A stretch of 64,000 nt of DNA from JALCOL01 sp022649665. Its GTDB lineage: Bacteria > Bacillota > Bacilli > Lactobacillales > Enterococcaceae. Both the position numbers and the translations under genes were made by a program. The stretch is taken from the NCBI GenBank assembly GCA_030372335.1, contig JAUDCW010000013.1, one strand, 5' to 3'. Positions 1 through 8,136 of this stretch are shown in pieces; within the stretch, counting starts at the first letter, position 1; every line of letters starts with the position of its first letter. The notes beneath the pieces were generated by a model, which did not search any database, was not told the DNA's origin, and worked only from the letters and a program-made list of their open reading frames with translations.

Positions 1-1089
1 GGTTACAAGACGGATATAGACATATTAGTTAATAAATTTATTACAAAAGTGAGTCAACAATTAGGCATAAACTTAATAACAAACAAAGAGTTGTATAAGC
101 AACTTGCTATCCATTTTCAAACAACTATGTCTCAAAGCATGGATGATGTTACTGATCTAATCACAGAAGAAACGTTCAAAAATATCCGCACTATGTATCT
201 TGGTCCCTATGAAGCTGTTAAAAAAACTGTGATAGCTCTTAATTACCCCAAGGGCCTGCCTTTCAATAATGAAAAAGAACTCTCATTTTTAACTCTCCAC
301 ATCGTTTCTGCTATTGAAAAGTTAAAAACTGATATTAGCGAGAAGCTTAAAGTGGCTCTTGTTTGTCATATGGGAATAGGAACTTCACAATTTTTGAAAC
401 AGCGTTTAGCACATTTTTTTAAGTTTCATCCTGTCGTTATTAGTAAAAAAGATTTGGCACAGAATAAAGATGATATAGATTTAATCATTTCAACTGTTAC
501 GTTAGATGATCTGGGGATCCCTGCTGTAAAAGTATCCCCTTATCTCACAGATATAGAAATTGAAAAAATACGAATGCTGGAAGAAGCAGTTATTCAAACT
601 AAAATTGAATGTTGGAAGCAAGGTCGATTGGAAGGAAGATATGAGCCAATGCTAAAAGATTTATTGACATCAGACACAATTGAAACACAAGTCCACGTTT
701 CTAACTGGCAAGAAGCAATTAAAACCAGCGGAAAAGTTTTGGAAAAAACAGGAGCCATTGATAATCGATATACAGCCGCAATGATTAAAGCTGTTGAAAA
801 TTTTGGCCCATATATTGTCATTGCACCACATATTGCCTTGGCACATGCTAGCTCTAAAGATGGGGTCAACCGAATTGGCATGAGTCTAATTACACTTGAT
901 GAAGGAGTAGAATTTGGAAATGCTGAAAATGATCCCGTAAAAATTGTTATTTGTCTTGCAGCTATTGATCATCACACTCATTTAAAAGCGTTGTCAGAAC
1001 TAGTTGAAGCCTTAAACAATCAAGTTTTTGTTGATACTGTTTTGAAAGCGGACAAAAAAGAAATTATTTCCGCAATCAATAAAATATGA
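1..1089 (+). CDS. PTS-domain transcriptional regulator (BglG/MtlR-like), 5' truncated by window edge
   Basis: The reading frame is open from base 1, so the start lies outside the window; a GTG at 49 is in frame but there is no reason to take it as the start. About 362 residues are visible. Counting from the GTG at 49, the first ~100 residues look like the second PRD (PTS regulation domain). They are followed by an EIIB-like module with the phospho-cysteine motif LVCHMGIGTS (Cys106), and residues ~205-346 form an EIIA-like domain with the PHIALAHA histidine motif. This is the C-terminal half of a DNA-binding PTS regulator whose HTH and first PRD are missing here. It ends 16 bp before the IIB gene and probably controls that operon through phosphorylation by PTS components (family knowledge; local role inferred). 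A free-standing EIIA is less likely because of the PRD-like part. Confidence 0.8.
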   Translation, partial: GYKTDIDILVNKFITKVSQQLGINLITNKELYKQLAIHFQTTMSQSMDDVTDLITEETFKNIRTMYLGPYEAVKKTVIALNYPKGLPFNNEKELSFLTLHIVSAIEKLKTDISEKLKVALVCHMGIGTSQFLKQRLAHFFKFHPVVISKKDLAQNKDDIDLIISTVTLDDLGIPAVKVSPYLTDIEIEKIRMLEEAVIQTKIECWKQGRLEGRYEPMLKDLLTSDTIETQVHVSNWQEAIKTSGKVLEKTGAIDNRYTAAMIKAVENFGPYIVIAPHIALAHASSKDGVNRIGMSLITLDEGVEFGNAENDPVKIVICLAAIDHHTHLKALSELVEALNNQVFVDTVLKADKKEIISAINKI

Positions 1090-1105
1090 TAAGGAGAGAT
1101 AAACT

Positions 1106-1375
1106 ATGAAAATACTAACAGTTTGTGGGATGGGTTCAGGATCCTCATTGATATTAAAAATGAATGTGGATGATATCCTCTCTTCCATGGGGAAGGATGC
1201 AGATGTTGAGGCCTGTGATATAGGTTCAGTTGGTGGGCAAGCAGTTGATCTGATAATTTCGACTAAAGAATTTACTGATCCGCTTTCAGAATACCCTGTC
1301 GACAAAATTTTTGTCACTAACGTTGTAAACAAGTCCGATCTTGAGGCACAATTAAAAAAATATTTTGAAAAATAA
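1106..1375 (+). CDS. PTS system IIB component, ascorbate/UlaB type
   Basis: The 89-residue protein opens with MKILTVCGMGSGSS, the P-loop of lactate/ascorbate-type EIIB proteins, with Cys7 as the predicted phosphate carrier. Its length is normal for a free-standing IIB. An AAGGAGAG ribosome site lies 9-15 bases before the ATG. It would receive phosphate from an EIIA (possibly the domain in the upstream regulator, since no separate IIA gene is seen) and pass it to sugar bound by the IIC partner 17 bp downstream. The substrate cannot be read from sequence; L-ascorbate or a pentitol-like compound are family guesses. Confidence 0.85.
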   Translation: MKILTVCGMGSGSSLILKMNVDDILSSMGKDADVEACDIGSVGGQAVDLIISTKEFTDPLSEYPVDKIFVTNVVNKSDLEAQLKKYFEK

Positions 1376-1392
1376 GATAAGGAGATAAAAAA

Positions 1393-2754
1393 ATGAATTT
1401 TATTTTTAGTTTTTTTAACCAGCCAGCGATCATCATTGGATTAATTGCATTTATTGGATTAGTAGCATTGAAAAAGCCAGTTGATAAAATTCTGACAGGT
1501 ACATTTAAAACAGTTATTGGCTTTGTCATATTAGCATCAGGGGGAGGTATTATTTCTTCCGCTTTAGAAAAATTATCCCCTGCTTTTGAAAGTGCCTTTA
1601 ATGTACGTGGAGTTATTCCTTCAAATGAAGCAGTTATCGGTGTTGCGCAAAAGCTCTTCGGCTCAGAAATGGCTTTAATAATGGCTTTTGGGTTTTTATG
1701 TAACATTTTGATTGCTCGCTTTACGAGATTTAAGTATATTTTCTTGTCGGGACATCATGTCCTATTCATGTCAGCGTTATTATCAGCTGTTTTAAGCGCG
1801 CTAAATTTTAAAGGAATAGAGTTAGTTGTTGTAGGATCATTGATCCTTGGTTCTGTAATGACACTATCTCCAGCGATAGTTCAGCCTTTTTATCGTAAAG
1901 TAACCGGAAATGATGCTGTAGCAATGGGACATTTTAACGGAATCAGCTATAGTCTTTCTCCCTTGATTAGTCGTTTGGTTGGCAATAAAGAACACTCTAC
2001 AGAAGATATAAAAGTTCCAAAACAACTGAGCTTTTTTCGAGATAATACAATTACTACCGTGATAGTCATGGGGATTCTATATGTTATTACTTATTTATTG
2101 GCCGATAAATCTGTCGCTCTAAAGCTTTCAAGTGGAGATAATATTATAATGTTTGCGATCATGCAGGCGATAACCTTCACAGCAGGTTTTGTCATTGTCT
2201 TGCAAGGCGTACGCATGATGCTAGCAGAAATTGTCCCAGCATTTAAAGGAGTCTCGGAAAAAGTTGTTCCTGACGCTATTCCGGCCTTAGATGTACCTGT
2301 CCTTTTCCCATATGCTCCGAATGCGGTACTTATCGGTTTTATTTCCTCTGTAGTAGGGGGATTTATTATTTTCCTTATTTTGCCTATGACCTCATTACCT
2401 ATAATTATACCTAGCTTAATTAACTTGTTCTTTGTCGGTGCAGGAGTGGGTGTTTTGGCTAATGCAGCCGGCGGCATCCGCGGCACGATCGTTGCTGGGG
2501 TCTTTAATGGGGCATTAATCACCTTTCTACCTGCTGTAATGTTGCCTTTATTGGGCCAACTTGGTTTTAATAATTCTACATTTGGCGATGCTGATTTTGC
2601 AGTAGTTGGCATTGTTGTTGGGACAATTGGACGAACTTTTGGAAACATTGGAATATATGGATTGTTAATAATCTTTGCCTTGATTTTCTTTATTGGATCA
2701 TTGATTAAAAGTAAAAGAATTACGCCAGTTGAAACTGATAAAAAAGTAGTATAA
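1393..2754 (+). CDS. PTS system IIC component, UlaA/SgaT family permease
   Basis: This 453-residue membrane protein has about ten or more hydrophobic segments and resembles UlaA/SgaT, the ascorbate-type PTS permease (usual length ~450-480). The N-terminus (FNQPAIIIGLIAFIGLVALKK) is characteristic of the family, as is a central soluble loop near residues 195-220. It translocates and, with IIB, phosphorylates the sugar. An AAGGAGAT ribosome site precedes the ATG. It is co-transcribed with the IIB gene and the SIS gene. Ascorbate-pathway enzymes (UlaD/E/F/G) are absent nearby, so the substrate may not be ascorbate. Confidence 0.85.
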   Translation: MNFIFSFFNQPAIIIGLIAFIGLVALKKPVDKILTGTFKTVIGFVILASGGGIISSALEKLSPAFESAFNVRGVIPSNEAVIGVAQKLFGSEMALIMAFGFLCNILIARFTRFKYIFLSGHHVLFMSALLSAVLSALNFKGIELVVVGSLILGSVMTLSPAIVQPFYRKVTGNDAVAMGHFNGISYSLSPLISRLVGNKEHSTEDIKVPKQLSFFRDNTITTVIVMGILYVITYLLADKSVALKLSSGDNIIMFAIMQAITFTAGFVIVLQGVRMMLAEIVPAFKGVSEKVVPDAIPALDVPVLFPYAPNAVLIGFISSVVGGFIIFLILPMTSLPIIIPSLINLFFVGAGVGVLANAAGGIRGTIVAGVFNGALITFLPAVMLPLLGQLGFNNSTFGDADFAVVGIVVGTIGRTFGNIGIYGLLIIFALIFFIGSLIKSKRITPVETDKKVV

Positions 2755-2774
2755 TAATAGTGGAGGAGTTTTTA

Positions 2775-3410
2775 GTGGATATTAATAAACATATACAGAT
2801 ATTAATTTCTCGATACCCAAAGTTAGAAAAAAATTCTGGTCAAATCAAAAAAGCTTACTCTTTACTTTTAAATACCGCTAAACAAAAGGGAACGATTTAT
2901 GTTTGTGGAAATGGGGGGAGCAATTCAGACAGTCAACATATCGTCGGAGAATTGTTAAAGTCTTTTAAGAAAAAGCGTCGTATACCTCATGAATTAGTTG
3001 CCAGTTTTACAGATCTCTTCCCACAAGAAGGAAAATATCTATCTGAGAAATTGGAAATGGGTATTAACGCATTAGCTTTAGGAAGTCAACAAGCTTTTTC
3101 AACTGCCTTTGCAAACGATGTAGATCCTGACCTTACTTTTGCACAAGAATTATGGGTGAAAGGATCTGAAGGAGATTCACTAATTTGTATCTCTACCTCA
3201 GGCAACTCAAAGAATATAAAATATGCTGCTATGGTTGGTAAAATTTTAAAAATGAATGTCATTACTTTAACTGGTGAATCAAAAGGCATAATCTCAGATT
3301 ATAGTTCTTGTAGTATTACTGTAGCAGAAACTGAGACTTTTAAGATTCAAGAATTACATCTGCCAATCTACCATTGTTTATGTCTCGCATTGGAGGATAC
3401 TCTTTTTTAA
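2775..3410 (+). CDS. SIS-domain sugar-phosphate isomerase, GmhA-like
   Basis: The 211-residue protein has one SIS (sugar isomerase) domain. The phosphate-binding stretch CGNGGSNSDSQHIVGELL and the later ICISTSGNSKNI motif match the phosphoheptose isomerase (GmhA)/DiaA group. I start it at the GTG at 2775 because GGAGGAG sits 8 bases before it; an in-frame GTG at 2760 would overlap that ribosome site. It lies 20 bp after the IIC gene in the same operon, so it probably isomerises the phosphosugar imported by the PTS. A heptose role for cell-surface LPS is excluded in a Gram-positive, so the true substrate is unknown. A strong terminator follows. Confidence 0.75.
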   Translation: MDINKHIQILISRYPKLEKNSGQIKKAYSLLLNTAKQKGTIYVCGNGGSNSDSQHIVGELLKSFKKKRRIPHELVASFTDLFPQEGKYLSEKLEMGINALALGSQQAFSTAFANDVDPDLTFAQELWVKGSEGDSLICISTSGNSKNIKYAAMVGKILKMNVITLTGESKGIISDYSSCSITVAETETFKIQELHLPIYHCLCLALEDTLF

Positions 3411-3440
3411 AAAATTAATTATCAAGATTATTTAATAATA

Positions 3441-3490
3441 AAACAAGAGAGAATCCGAACATCTCGATTCTCTCTTGTTTTATATTTTCA
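3441..3490 (+). terminator. Intrinsic terminator of the PTS-SIS operon
   Basis: A perfect 15-bp stem (AAACAAGAGAGAATC at 3441-3455 with its complement at 3466-3480), a 10-nt loop and a T-rich tail close the operon. The rest of 3491-3646 holds no gene that I can see, only a degenerate relative (3540-3560) of the inverted repeat found before the CoA-disulfide reductase gene. Confidence 0.85.
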
Positions 3491-3646
3491 TCACTCGTTC
3501 TGAAGTAAATAATGTTTAAAACAGTTGATGACAAACATTAATATACCTTTCTGATATGTTAACTAAATTTCTCTCCTTTCGTTAAAAAAACTTGATATCT
3601 GAGAATATAAATTGTTGATATATTATCGATTTATGATTTTCGTAAA

Positions 3647-4489
3647 TCAGTTCGTAAAGAAGAATACGCCGACTGCTTCCAAGCCGATATGAGTACTTAA
3701 TACACTGCCGATCTCTTGGTAAAGAAAATGCTGATAGCCATATCCCTTCAAGATTTCAACGATTTCATCAGCCAATGTTCGGTCATCCGCATAATTGATC
3801 CCGATCAGCTGATTTGGGTCGCCAATGCGTTCATGAACATACTCTCCTAATTCTTTCAAGGCGCGTTTTGTCCCGCGAACCTGTTTGATCAAGCAAATTT
3901 CACCATTTTCGACGTCGAGGATTGGTTTGATCTTCAGCAAATTTCCGCCGCGTGCTTTCCAATTACTGATTCGTCCCCCTTTGGCCAACTGAGATAAATC
4001 ATCCAGCATAAATAAATGCTGCACCTTGCTGATCAAATATCTTGCTTTCTTGACAACTTCAGTAAAAGAAGATCCTTGATCAATGTATTCCGCTAACTTC
4101 ATAACAATCAGCCCCGTCGCAAGTGCTCCGCTTTCAGAATCAATGACGATCATTTCATTTTTGGGATATTTGTCTTGATAGCTTTGCAAAATATCCTTTG
4201 CAAATTGATAGGTTCCCGACATTTTTCCACTGAATGTCAGAAAAATAAACGCATCGTGATCACGGATGCATTCATCATATACTTTGGCGATACTTTCATA
4301 AGATGGGAGTGCAGTCTGAATCTCGGCACCCTTGCGAATCTCTTGATAAATTTCTCTTGTTTCAATGTTCACTTTATCCAAATAGTTTTTTCCATCAATC
4401 GTCACTTGCAGCGGAATCATCTTGATGTGATGCTTTTCTTGAAATTCTTTTGGTATATCGCACGTGCTGTCAACTATCAAGCGAATCAC
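3647..4489 (-). CDS. DegV family fatty-acid-binding protein (copy 1)
   Basis: The 280-residue protein begins MIRLIVDSTCDIP, the DegV opening motif. It also has TFSGKMSGTY (fatty-acid carboxylate binding loop) and MLDDLSQLAKGGRIS, all in family order and at full length. DegV/FakB proteins bind a fatty acid and present it to the kinase FakA for phosphorylation and phospholipid synthesis; whether this copy is a true FakB cannot be told. No fakA is in the window. A second DegV gene lies at 24815-25687. It stands alone, between the PTS operon and the minus-strand reductase gene. Confidence 0.88.
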   Translation of the reverse strand: MIRLIVDSTCDIPKEFQEKHHIKMIPLQVTIDGKNYLDKVNIETREIYQEIRKGAEIQTALPSYESIAKVYDECIRDHDAFIFLTFSGKMSGTYQFAKDILQSYQDKYPKNEMIVIDSESGALATGLIVMKLAEYIDQGSSFTEVVKKARYLISKVQHLFMLDDLSQLAKGGRISNWKARGGNLLKIKPILDVENGEICLIKQVRGTKRALKELGEYVHERIGDPNQLIGINYADDRTLADEIVEILKGYGYQHFLYQEIGSVLSTHIGLEAVGVFFFTN

Positions 4490-4571
4490 GGAATCCCCTC
4501 CAATGCAAAACTGTTTGATTCAACTTTAACACATTTACATTTTCTGCTCCAGAAATCCCCCTGAAGCAGGC

Positions 4572-6221
4572 TTAAGAAAAATGCATGTCTTCGGGACGAA
4601 CTACTTTGTAAAGCGCTGCAGCCCCGTCCAGATTCCAAACTTTAAAACCATGTTGTCTCATGATCCGTTCTGCGATGTAACTTCGTTGGCCGCTGTGGCA
4701 GCTGACGATATATCCTAGATTCGGGTCAAGTTCATTTAAACGTGCGCGCAACTCATCTAATGGAATATTGATCGAGTTTGGAAAACTCCCTTCAGCTAGT
4801 TCCGTTCGATTCCGTACATCCAACAAAACTTTTCCCTTCTTCAATTCATCTTTCAGCTGATACCACTGGATCGAGTGACTGATTCCTTCAACAATATTCA
4901 TTGCGGCATAACCAAGCATGTTGACTGGATCTTTTGCCGCACCAAATGGCGGTGCATAAGAAAATTCCATCTCCGGCAAGTCAAACACTGTCAACTTGCT
5001 CTTGACGATTGTTGACAATACGTCAATTCTTTTGTCAACCCCATCATGCCCGATTCCTTGCGCTCCGTAAATTTCGCCGCTTTTCGGGTGAAAGATCAGT
5101 TTCAAAAGCATGTCGCTAGCACCTGGGAAATACGCTGCATGATCTTTTCCAAGGATATGGGTGACGGCGATATCCAGACCTGCTTCCCTCGCTTGGCGTT
5201 CATTTAATCCCGTTGATGCTGCTGTCAATTCAAATATTCTGACGATCGAAGTGCCGATACTTCCAAGATTTCGACGTGTCAATCCGGCAAGTACATCAGC
5301 AGCTTCGCGTCCTTGGCGATTCGCGGGCGAAGCAAGCGAAATCAGGGCTCCCTGGCCAGTGACTTGCTGATTGACGACGATCGCATCCCCGACGGCATAT
5401 ATATCCGGGTCACTTGTCTGATACTTTTCATTAACAAGGATCCCTTCCCGCAAACCAGTAGCTAAGCCGGCCTTTTTTGCCAAGCCGCTTGCCGGGCGAA
5501 TTCCAACCGAAAGCAAGGTCAAATCAGTTTTGATCACTGTCCCGTCATCGAGAATGATCCTTTTCCCACCATCAGCGAATTCAACTGCAGATCGCGCAGT
5601 ATAGAGATCGATACCGTTCCTTCTAAGTTCTGCTGCTGCAAAGACTGCCATTTCCTCATCGAATGGGGGCAGCACATGCGGTGCTCGTTCGATCAGCGCT
5701 ACTTCGATCCCTCTTTTTCTTAAGCTCTCTGCCATTTCAAGACCGATAAAGCCTGCTCCGATCACAGCTGCCCTTTTTGGCTTTTCATTAACTTGGGCCA
5801 TAATGCGATCCAAGTCAGGCACATTTCGCAGCGTATAGACATTGTCTGCTGCTTTTAAACCCTTGATCGGTGGAACGATTGGCGTTGCACCTGGAGAAAG
5901 AATCAGGTTGTCATATGTTTCTGTATAAGTCTCTTCCCCATTTTTTATGATCACTTGATGGTCCGTTGGCGAAACGTCAATGACTTCACTGCACGTTCTG
6001 ACATCTAAGTTGAATCTTTGTTTTAACTTAGCCGGCGTTTGAACAAATAATTCTTTTCGATCTGCAATTTCGCCGGATACGTAATAAGGTAATCCGCAAT
6101 TAGCAAAAGAAACATAGGGTCCCTTTTCAATGATGATGATTTCCCATTCTTCTTTTAGTCTGCGCAGCCTTGTCGCTGCTGACATTCCGCCAGCAACTCC
6201 GCCAACGATCACGATTTTCAT
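4572..6221 (-). CDS. CoA-disulfide/persulfide reductase with C-terminal rhodanese domain
   Basis: This 549-residue flavoprotein has an N-terminal FAD-binding GGVAGGMSAATRLRR motif and the redox-active Cys42 in SFANCGLPYYVSG. A second dinucleotide fold begins at AVIGAGFIGLEMAESLRKRG. The rhodanese domain (about residues 460-549) carries its own Cys508 in SCHSGQRS. The architecture is that of CoA-disulfide reductase-rhodanese fusions, which in Enterococcus and Staphylococcus handle CoA persulfide and reactive sulfur (family knowledge). NAD(P)H reduces the Cys42-bound disulfide or persulfide, and the rhodanese moves sulfane sulfur. An AATATACC/GGTATATT dyad lies 49-70 bases upstream and may be a persulfide-repressor operator. 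A plain NADH oxidase is less likely because of the fusion. Confidence 0.88.
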   Translation of the reverse strand: MKIVIVGGVAGGMSAATRLRRLKEEWEIIIIEKGPYVSFANCGLPYYVSGEIADRKELFVQTPAKLKQRFNLDVRTCSEVIDVSPTDHQVIIKNGEETYTETYDNLILSPGATPIVPPIKGLKAADNVYTLRNVPDLDRIMAQVNEKPKRAAVIGAGFIGLEMAESLRKRGIEVALIERAPHVLPPFDEEMAVFAAAELRRNGIDLYTARSAVEFADGGKRIILDDGTVIKTDLTLLSVGIRPASGLAKKAGLATGLREGILVNEKYQTSDPDIYAVGDAIVVNQQVTGQGALISLASPANRQGREAADVLAGLTRRNLGSIGTSIVRIFELTAASTGLNERQAREAGLDIAVTHILGKDHAAYFPGASDMLLKLIFHPKSGEIYGAQGIGHDGVDKRIDVLSTIVKSKLTVFDLPEMEFSYAPPFGAAKDPVNMLGYAAMNIVEGISHSIQWYQLKDELKKGKVLLDVRNRTELAEGSFPNSINIPLDELRARLNELDPNLGYIVSCHSGQRSYIAERIMRQHGFKVWNLDGAAALYKVVRPEDMHFS

Positions 6222-6269
6222 AAAAATTTCCTCCTTGAATTATTACATTAGATCTTTCTGTTCATACTT

Positions 6270-6291
6270 AATATACCTTTCGGGGTATATT
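6270..6291 (-). promoter_or_regulatory. Inverted repeat upstream of the CoA-disulfide reductase gene (CsoR/CstR-type operator candidate)
   Basis: AATATACC (6270-6277) and GGTATATT (6284-6291) form a perfect 8-bp dyad with a 6-nt G-containing centre. It lies between the start of the reductase gene (6221) and any upstream promoter. CsoR-family repressors, including the persulfide sensor CstR, act on such A/T-flanked G-containing dyads in front of sulfur-detoxification genes. The repressor gene itself is not in this window. Confidence 0.45.
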
Positions 6292-6629
6292 GAACCAAAA
6301 CTTGTAATTTCCGTCAAAAAATATGCTCTTTATTACTATACCTCATCATAGTATATTTTTAGTCACTATGCGCTTGTACACTGATTCGGCAAAATAAAGA
6401 TAACGATGCATTTTAGATATTGATTTTCTGCCTATTTTCCTCACTTTTTTCCAATTCGTCTTGTAGCAACACAAAACAGAATAAAATGATCCAAAAGACA
6501 ATATCGATACGAACATGCTTTGCACAAATAAATAAAATCGTTATCTTTTTAGAAGATAGATATATTAAAAATCGGTATTAACTCATACTTTCAACGTTTT
6601 TTTATTTCCGATTAAAAACAAGCGATATA
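6292..6629. other. Intergenic DNA without a recognised gene
   Basis: The 559-bp gap between the divergent reductase and purine permease genes (6222-6780) is strongly AT-rich. Apart from the dyad at 6270-6291 and the promoter elements from 6630 onward I see no gene, no RNA element and no convincing purine-riboswitch core. Confidence 0.6.
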
Positions 6630-6658
6630 TTGTAATTAGTATATTTTTCTCGTATACT
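6630..6658 (+). promoter_or_regulatory. Predicted promoter of the purine permease-adenine deaminase operon
   Basis: TTGTAA (6630-6635), a 17-bp spacer and TATACT (6653-6658) give a sigma-A type promoter that would yield a leader of about 115 nt. Within the leader, TGTAAGCGCTATTT (6689-6702) fits the left half of a catabolite-response element but misses the conserved CA of the right half. A second palindrome, AAAACGTTTT (6748-6757), lies just before the ribosome site. Confidence 0.5.
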
Positions 6659-6780
6659 TTCTATAAGAAAGGAGTGAAATACGGTATTTGTAAGCGCTAT
6701 TTATTTTATGTTTTTTTGAACTTATTTTTTGTTTATCTAAAATCCTTAAAACGTTTTACAAAGAAGGGGGAAGTTATCTA

Positions 6781-8094
6781 ATGGTCGAGAGACTAGAGAA
6801 GTATTTTATGTTTAAAGAATTGGGGACTAATTGGCGGACTGAATTATTAGCCGGAGTTACAACATTCATCAGTATGAGCTACATTCTTTTTTTGAATCCT
6901 GGTGTACTAGGTGACGCTGGAATGGATAAAGGCGCGGTATTTACTGCGACTGCCTTAGCAAGTGCGATCGCCTGTATTATGATGGGAATCTATGCAAAGT
7001 ATCCAATTGCTTCCGCGCCATCCTTAGGGATCAATGCTTTCTTTGCTTACACCGTTTGTATTGGAATGAAAGTTCCTTGGCAAACCGCACTTTCCGGAGT
7101 ATTGATCGCTTCCGTTTTATTCCTATTGATTTCGATCTTCGGTTTGCAAAAACTGATCATTCGCGCGATCCCATCTGATTTGAAACTGGCGATCTCGGCC
7201 GGGATCGGTCTTTTCATCGCCTTTATCGGAATGAACCAAGGGAAACTGATCGTTGCCAATGATTCGACGCTTGTTTCACTTGGGTCACTTGCAACTCCAG
7301 AAGTTTGGTTGACGATTTTTGGTTTGATCGTTTCGGCAATTTTAATGATCCGCAATGTTCCTGGAGCGATCTTCATTGGGATGGTGCTGACCTCTTGCTT
7401 GGGAATGGTTACGAAATTGATTCCGCTGCCAACCGGTTTCATCTCTCCAGCACCGAGCATGGCCCCAACCTTCGGCGCTGCGATCACGAATATTACTCAC
7501 ATCAACTCACTGCAGCTTTGGGTCGTCGTTTTGACGTTCTTGCTGGTGACGTTCTTTGATACCGCTGGAACATTAGTCGGTTTGGCTCAGCAAGCCGGGT
7601 TTATGAAAGACGGCGAAATGCCGCGTGCCGGTAAAGCACTTACGACCGATGGTACGGCAATGCTGGCTGGCTCCATTTTCGGAACTTCTCCGATCGGTGC
7701 TTATGTTGAATCTTCTGCCGGGATCGCTGTTGGCGGACGTTCAGGAATGACTGTTGTCTTTACGGGGATCTTCTTCATTCTGGGAATGTTCTTCTCGCCG
7801 CTTTTGACTGTCGTAACTAGCCAGGTGACTGCACCCGCATTGATCATTGTCGGTGTTTTGATGGCCGGCCACTTAGCTAGTATTTCGTGGAACAAACTGG
7901 AAATTGCGATTCCTGCCTTTCTGATCATTATCGGGATGCCGCTCAGCTACTCGATTGCTGATGGCTTGGCATTGGGAATGATTACTTACCCAATCACGAT
8001 GCTCGCTGCAAAACGCGGAAAAGAAGTTTCTCCGGTTATGTATATTTTAGCGTTGGTATTTGCTGGTTTCTTATGGCTCATCAAGGGACATTAA
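6781..8094 (+). CDS. NCS2/AzgA-type purine (adenine/hypoxanthine/guanine) permease
   Basis: This 437-residue membrane protein has a dozen or so hydrophobic stretches and matches the AzgA/PbuG/PbuO branch of purine permeases. It contains the signature ISMSYILFLNPGVLG near the N-terminus, APSLGINAFFAYTV, and TFFDTAGTLVGLAQQAG around residue 260. It imports a nucleobase by proton symport. The ATG follows GAAGGGGGAAG. The next gene, 42 bp downstream on the same strand, encodes adenine deaminase, so adenine is the likeliest substrate; hypoxanthine or guanine remain possible. Confidence 0.88.
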   Translation: MVERLEKYFMFKELGTNWRTELLAGVTTFISMSYILFLNPGVLGDAGMDKGAVFTATALASAIACIMMGIYAKYPIASAPSLGINAFFAYTVCIGMKVPWQTALSGVLIASVLFLLISIFGLQKLIIRAIPSDLKLAISAGIGLFIAFIGMNQGKLIVANDSTLVSLGSLATPEVWLTIFGLIVSAILMIRNVPGAIFIGMVLTSCLGMVTKLIPLPTGFISPAPSMAPTFGAAITNITHINSLQLWVVVLTFLLVTFFDTAGTLVGLAQQAGFMKDGEMPRAGKALTTDGTAMLAGSIFGTSPIGAYVESSAGIAVGGRSGMTVVFTGIFFILGMFFSPLLTVVTSQVTAPALIIVGVLMAGHLASISWNKLEIAIPAFLIIIGMPLSYSIADGLALGMITYPITMLAAKRGKEVSPVMYILALVFAGFLWLIKGH

Positions 8095-8136
8095 GTCTCG
8101 ATTTTGAATAAAAATATTTCAAGGAAGGGTGAAAAA

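Noticed and set aside
6659..6780. Purine riboswitch in the leader of the purine permease gene
   Set aside because: The leader is only about 115 nt and AT-rich. I could not find the conserved three-way-junction core or the paired loop sequences.
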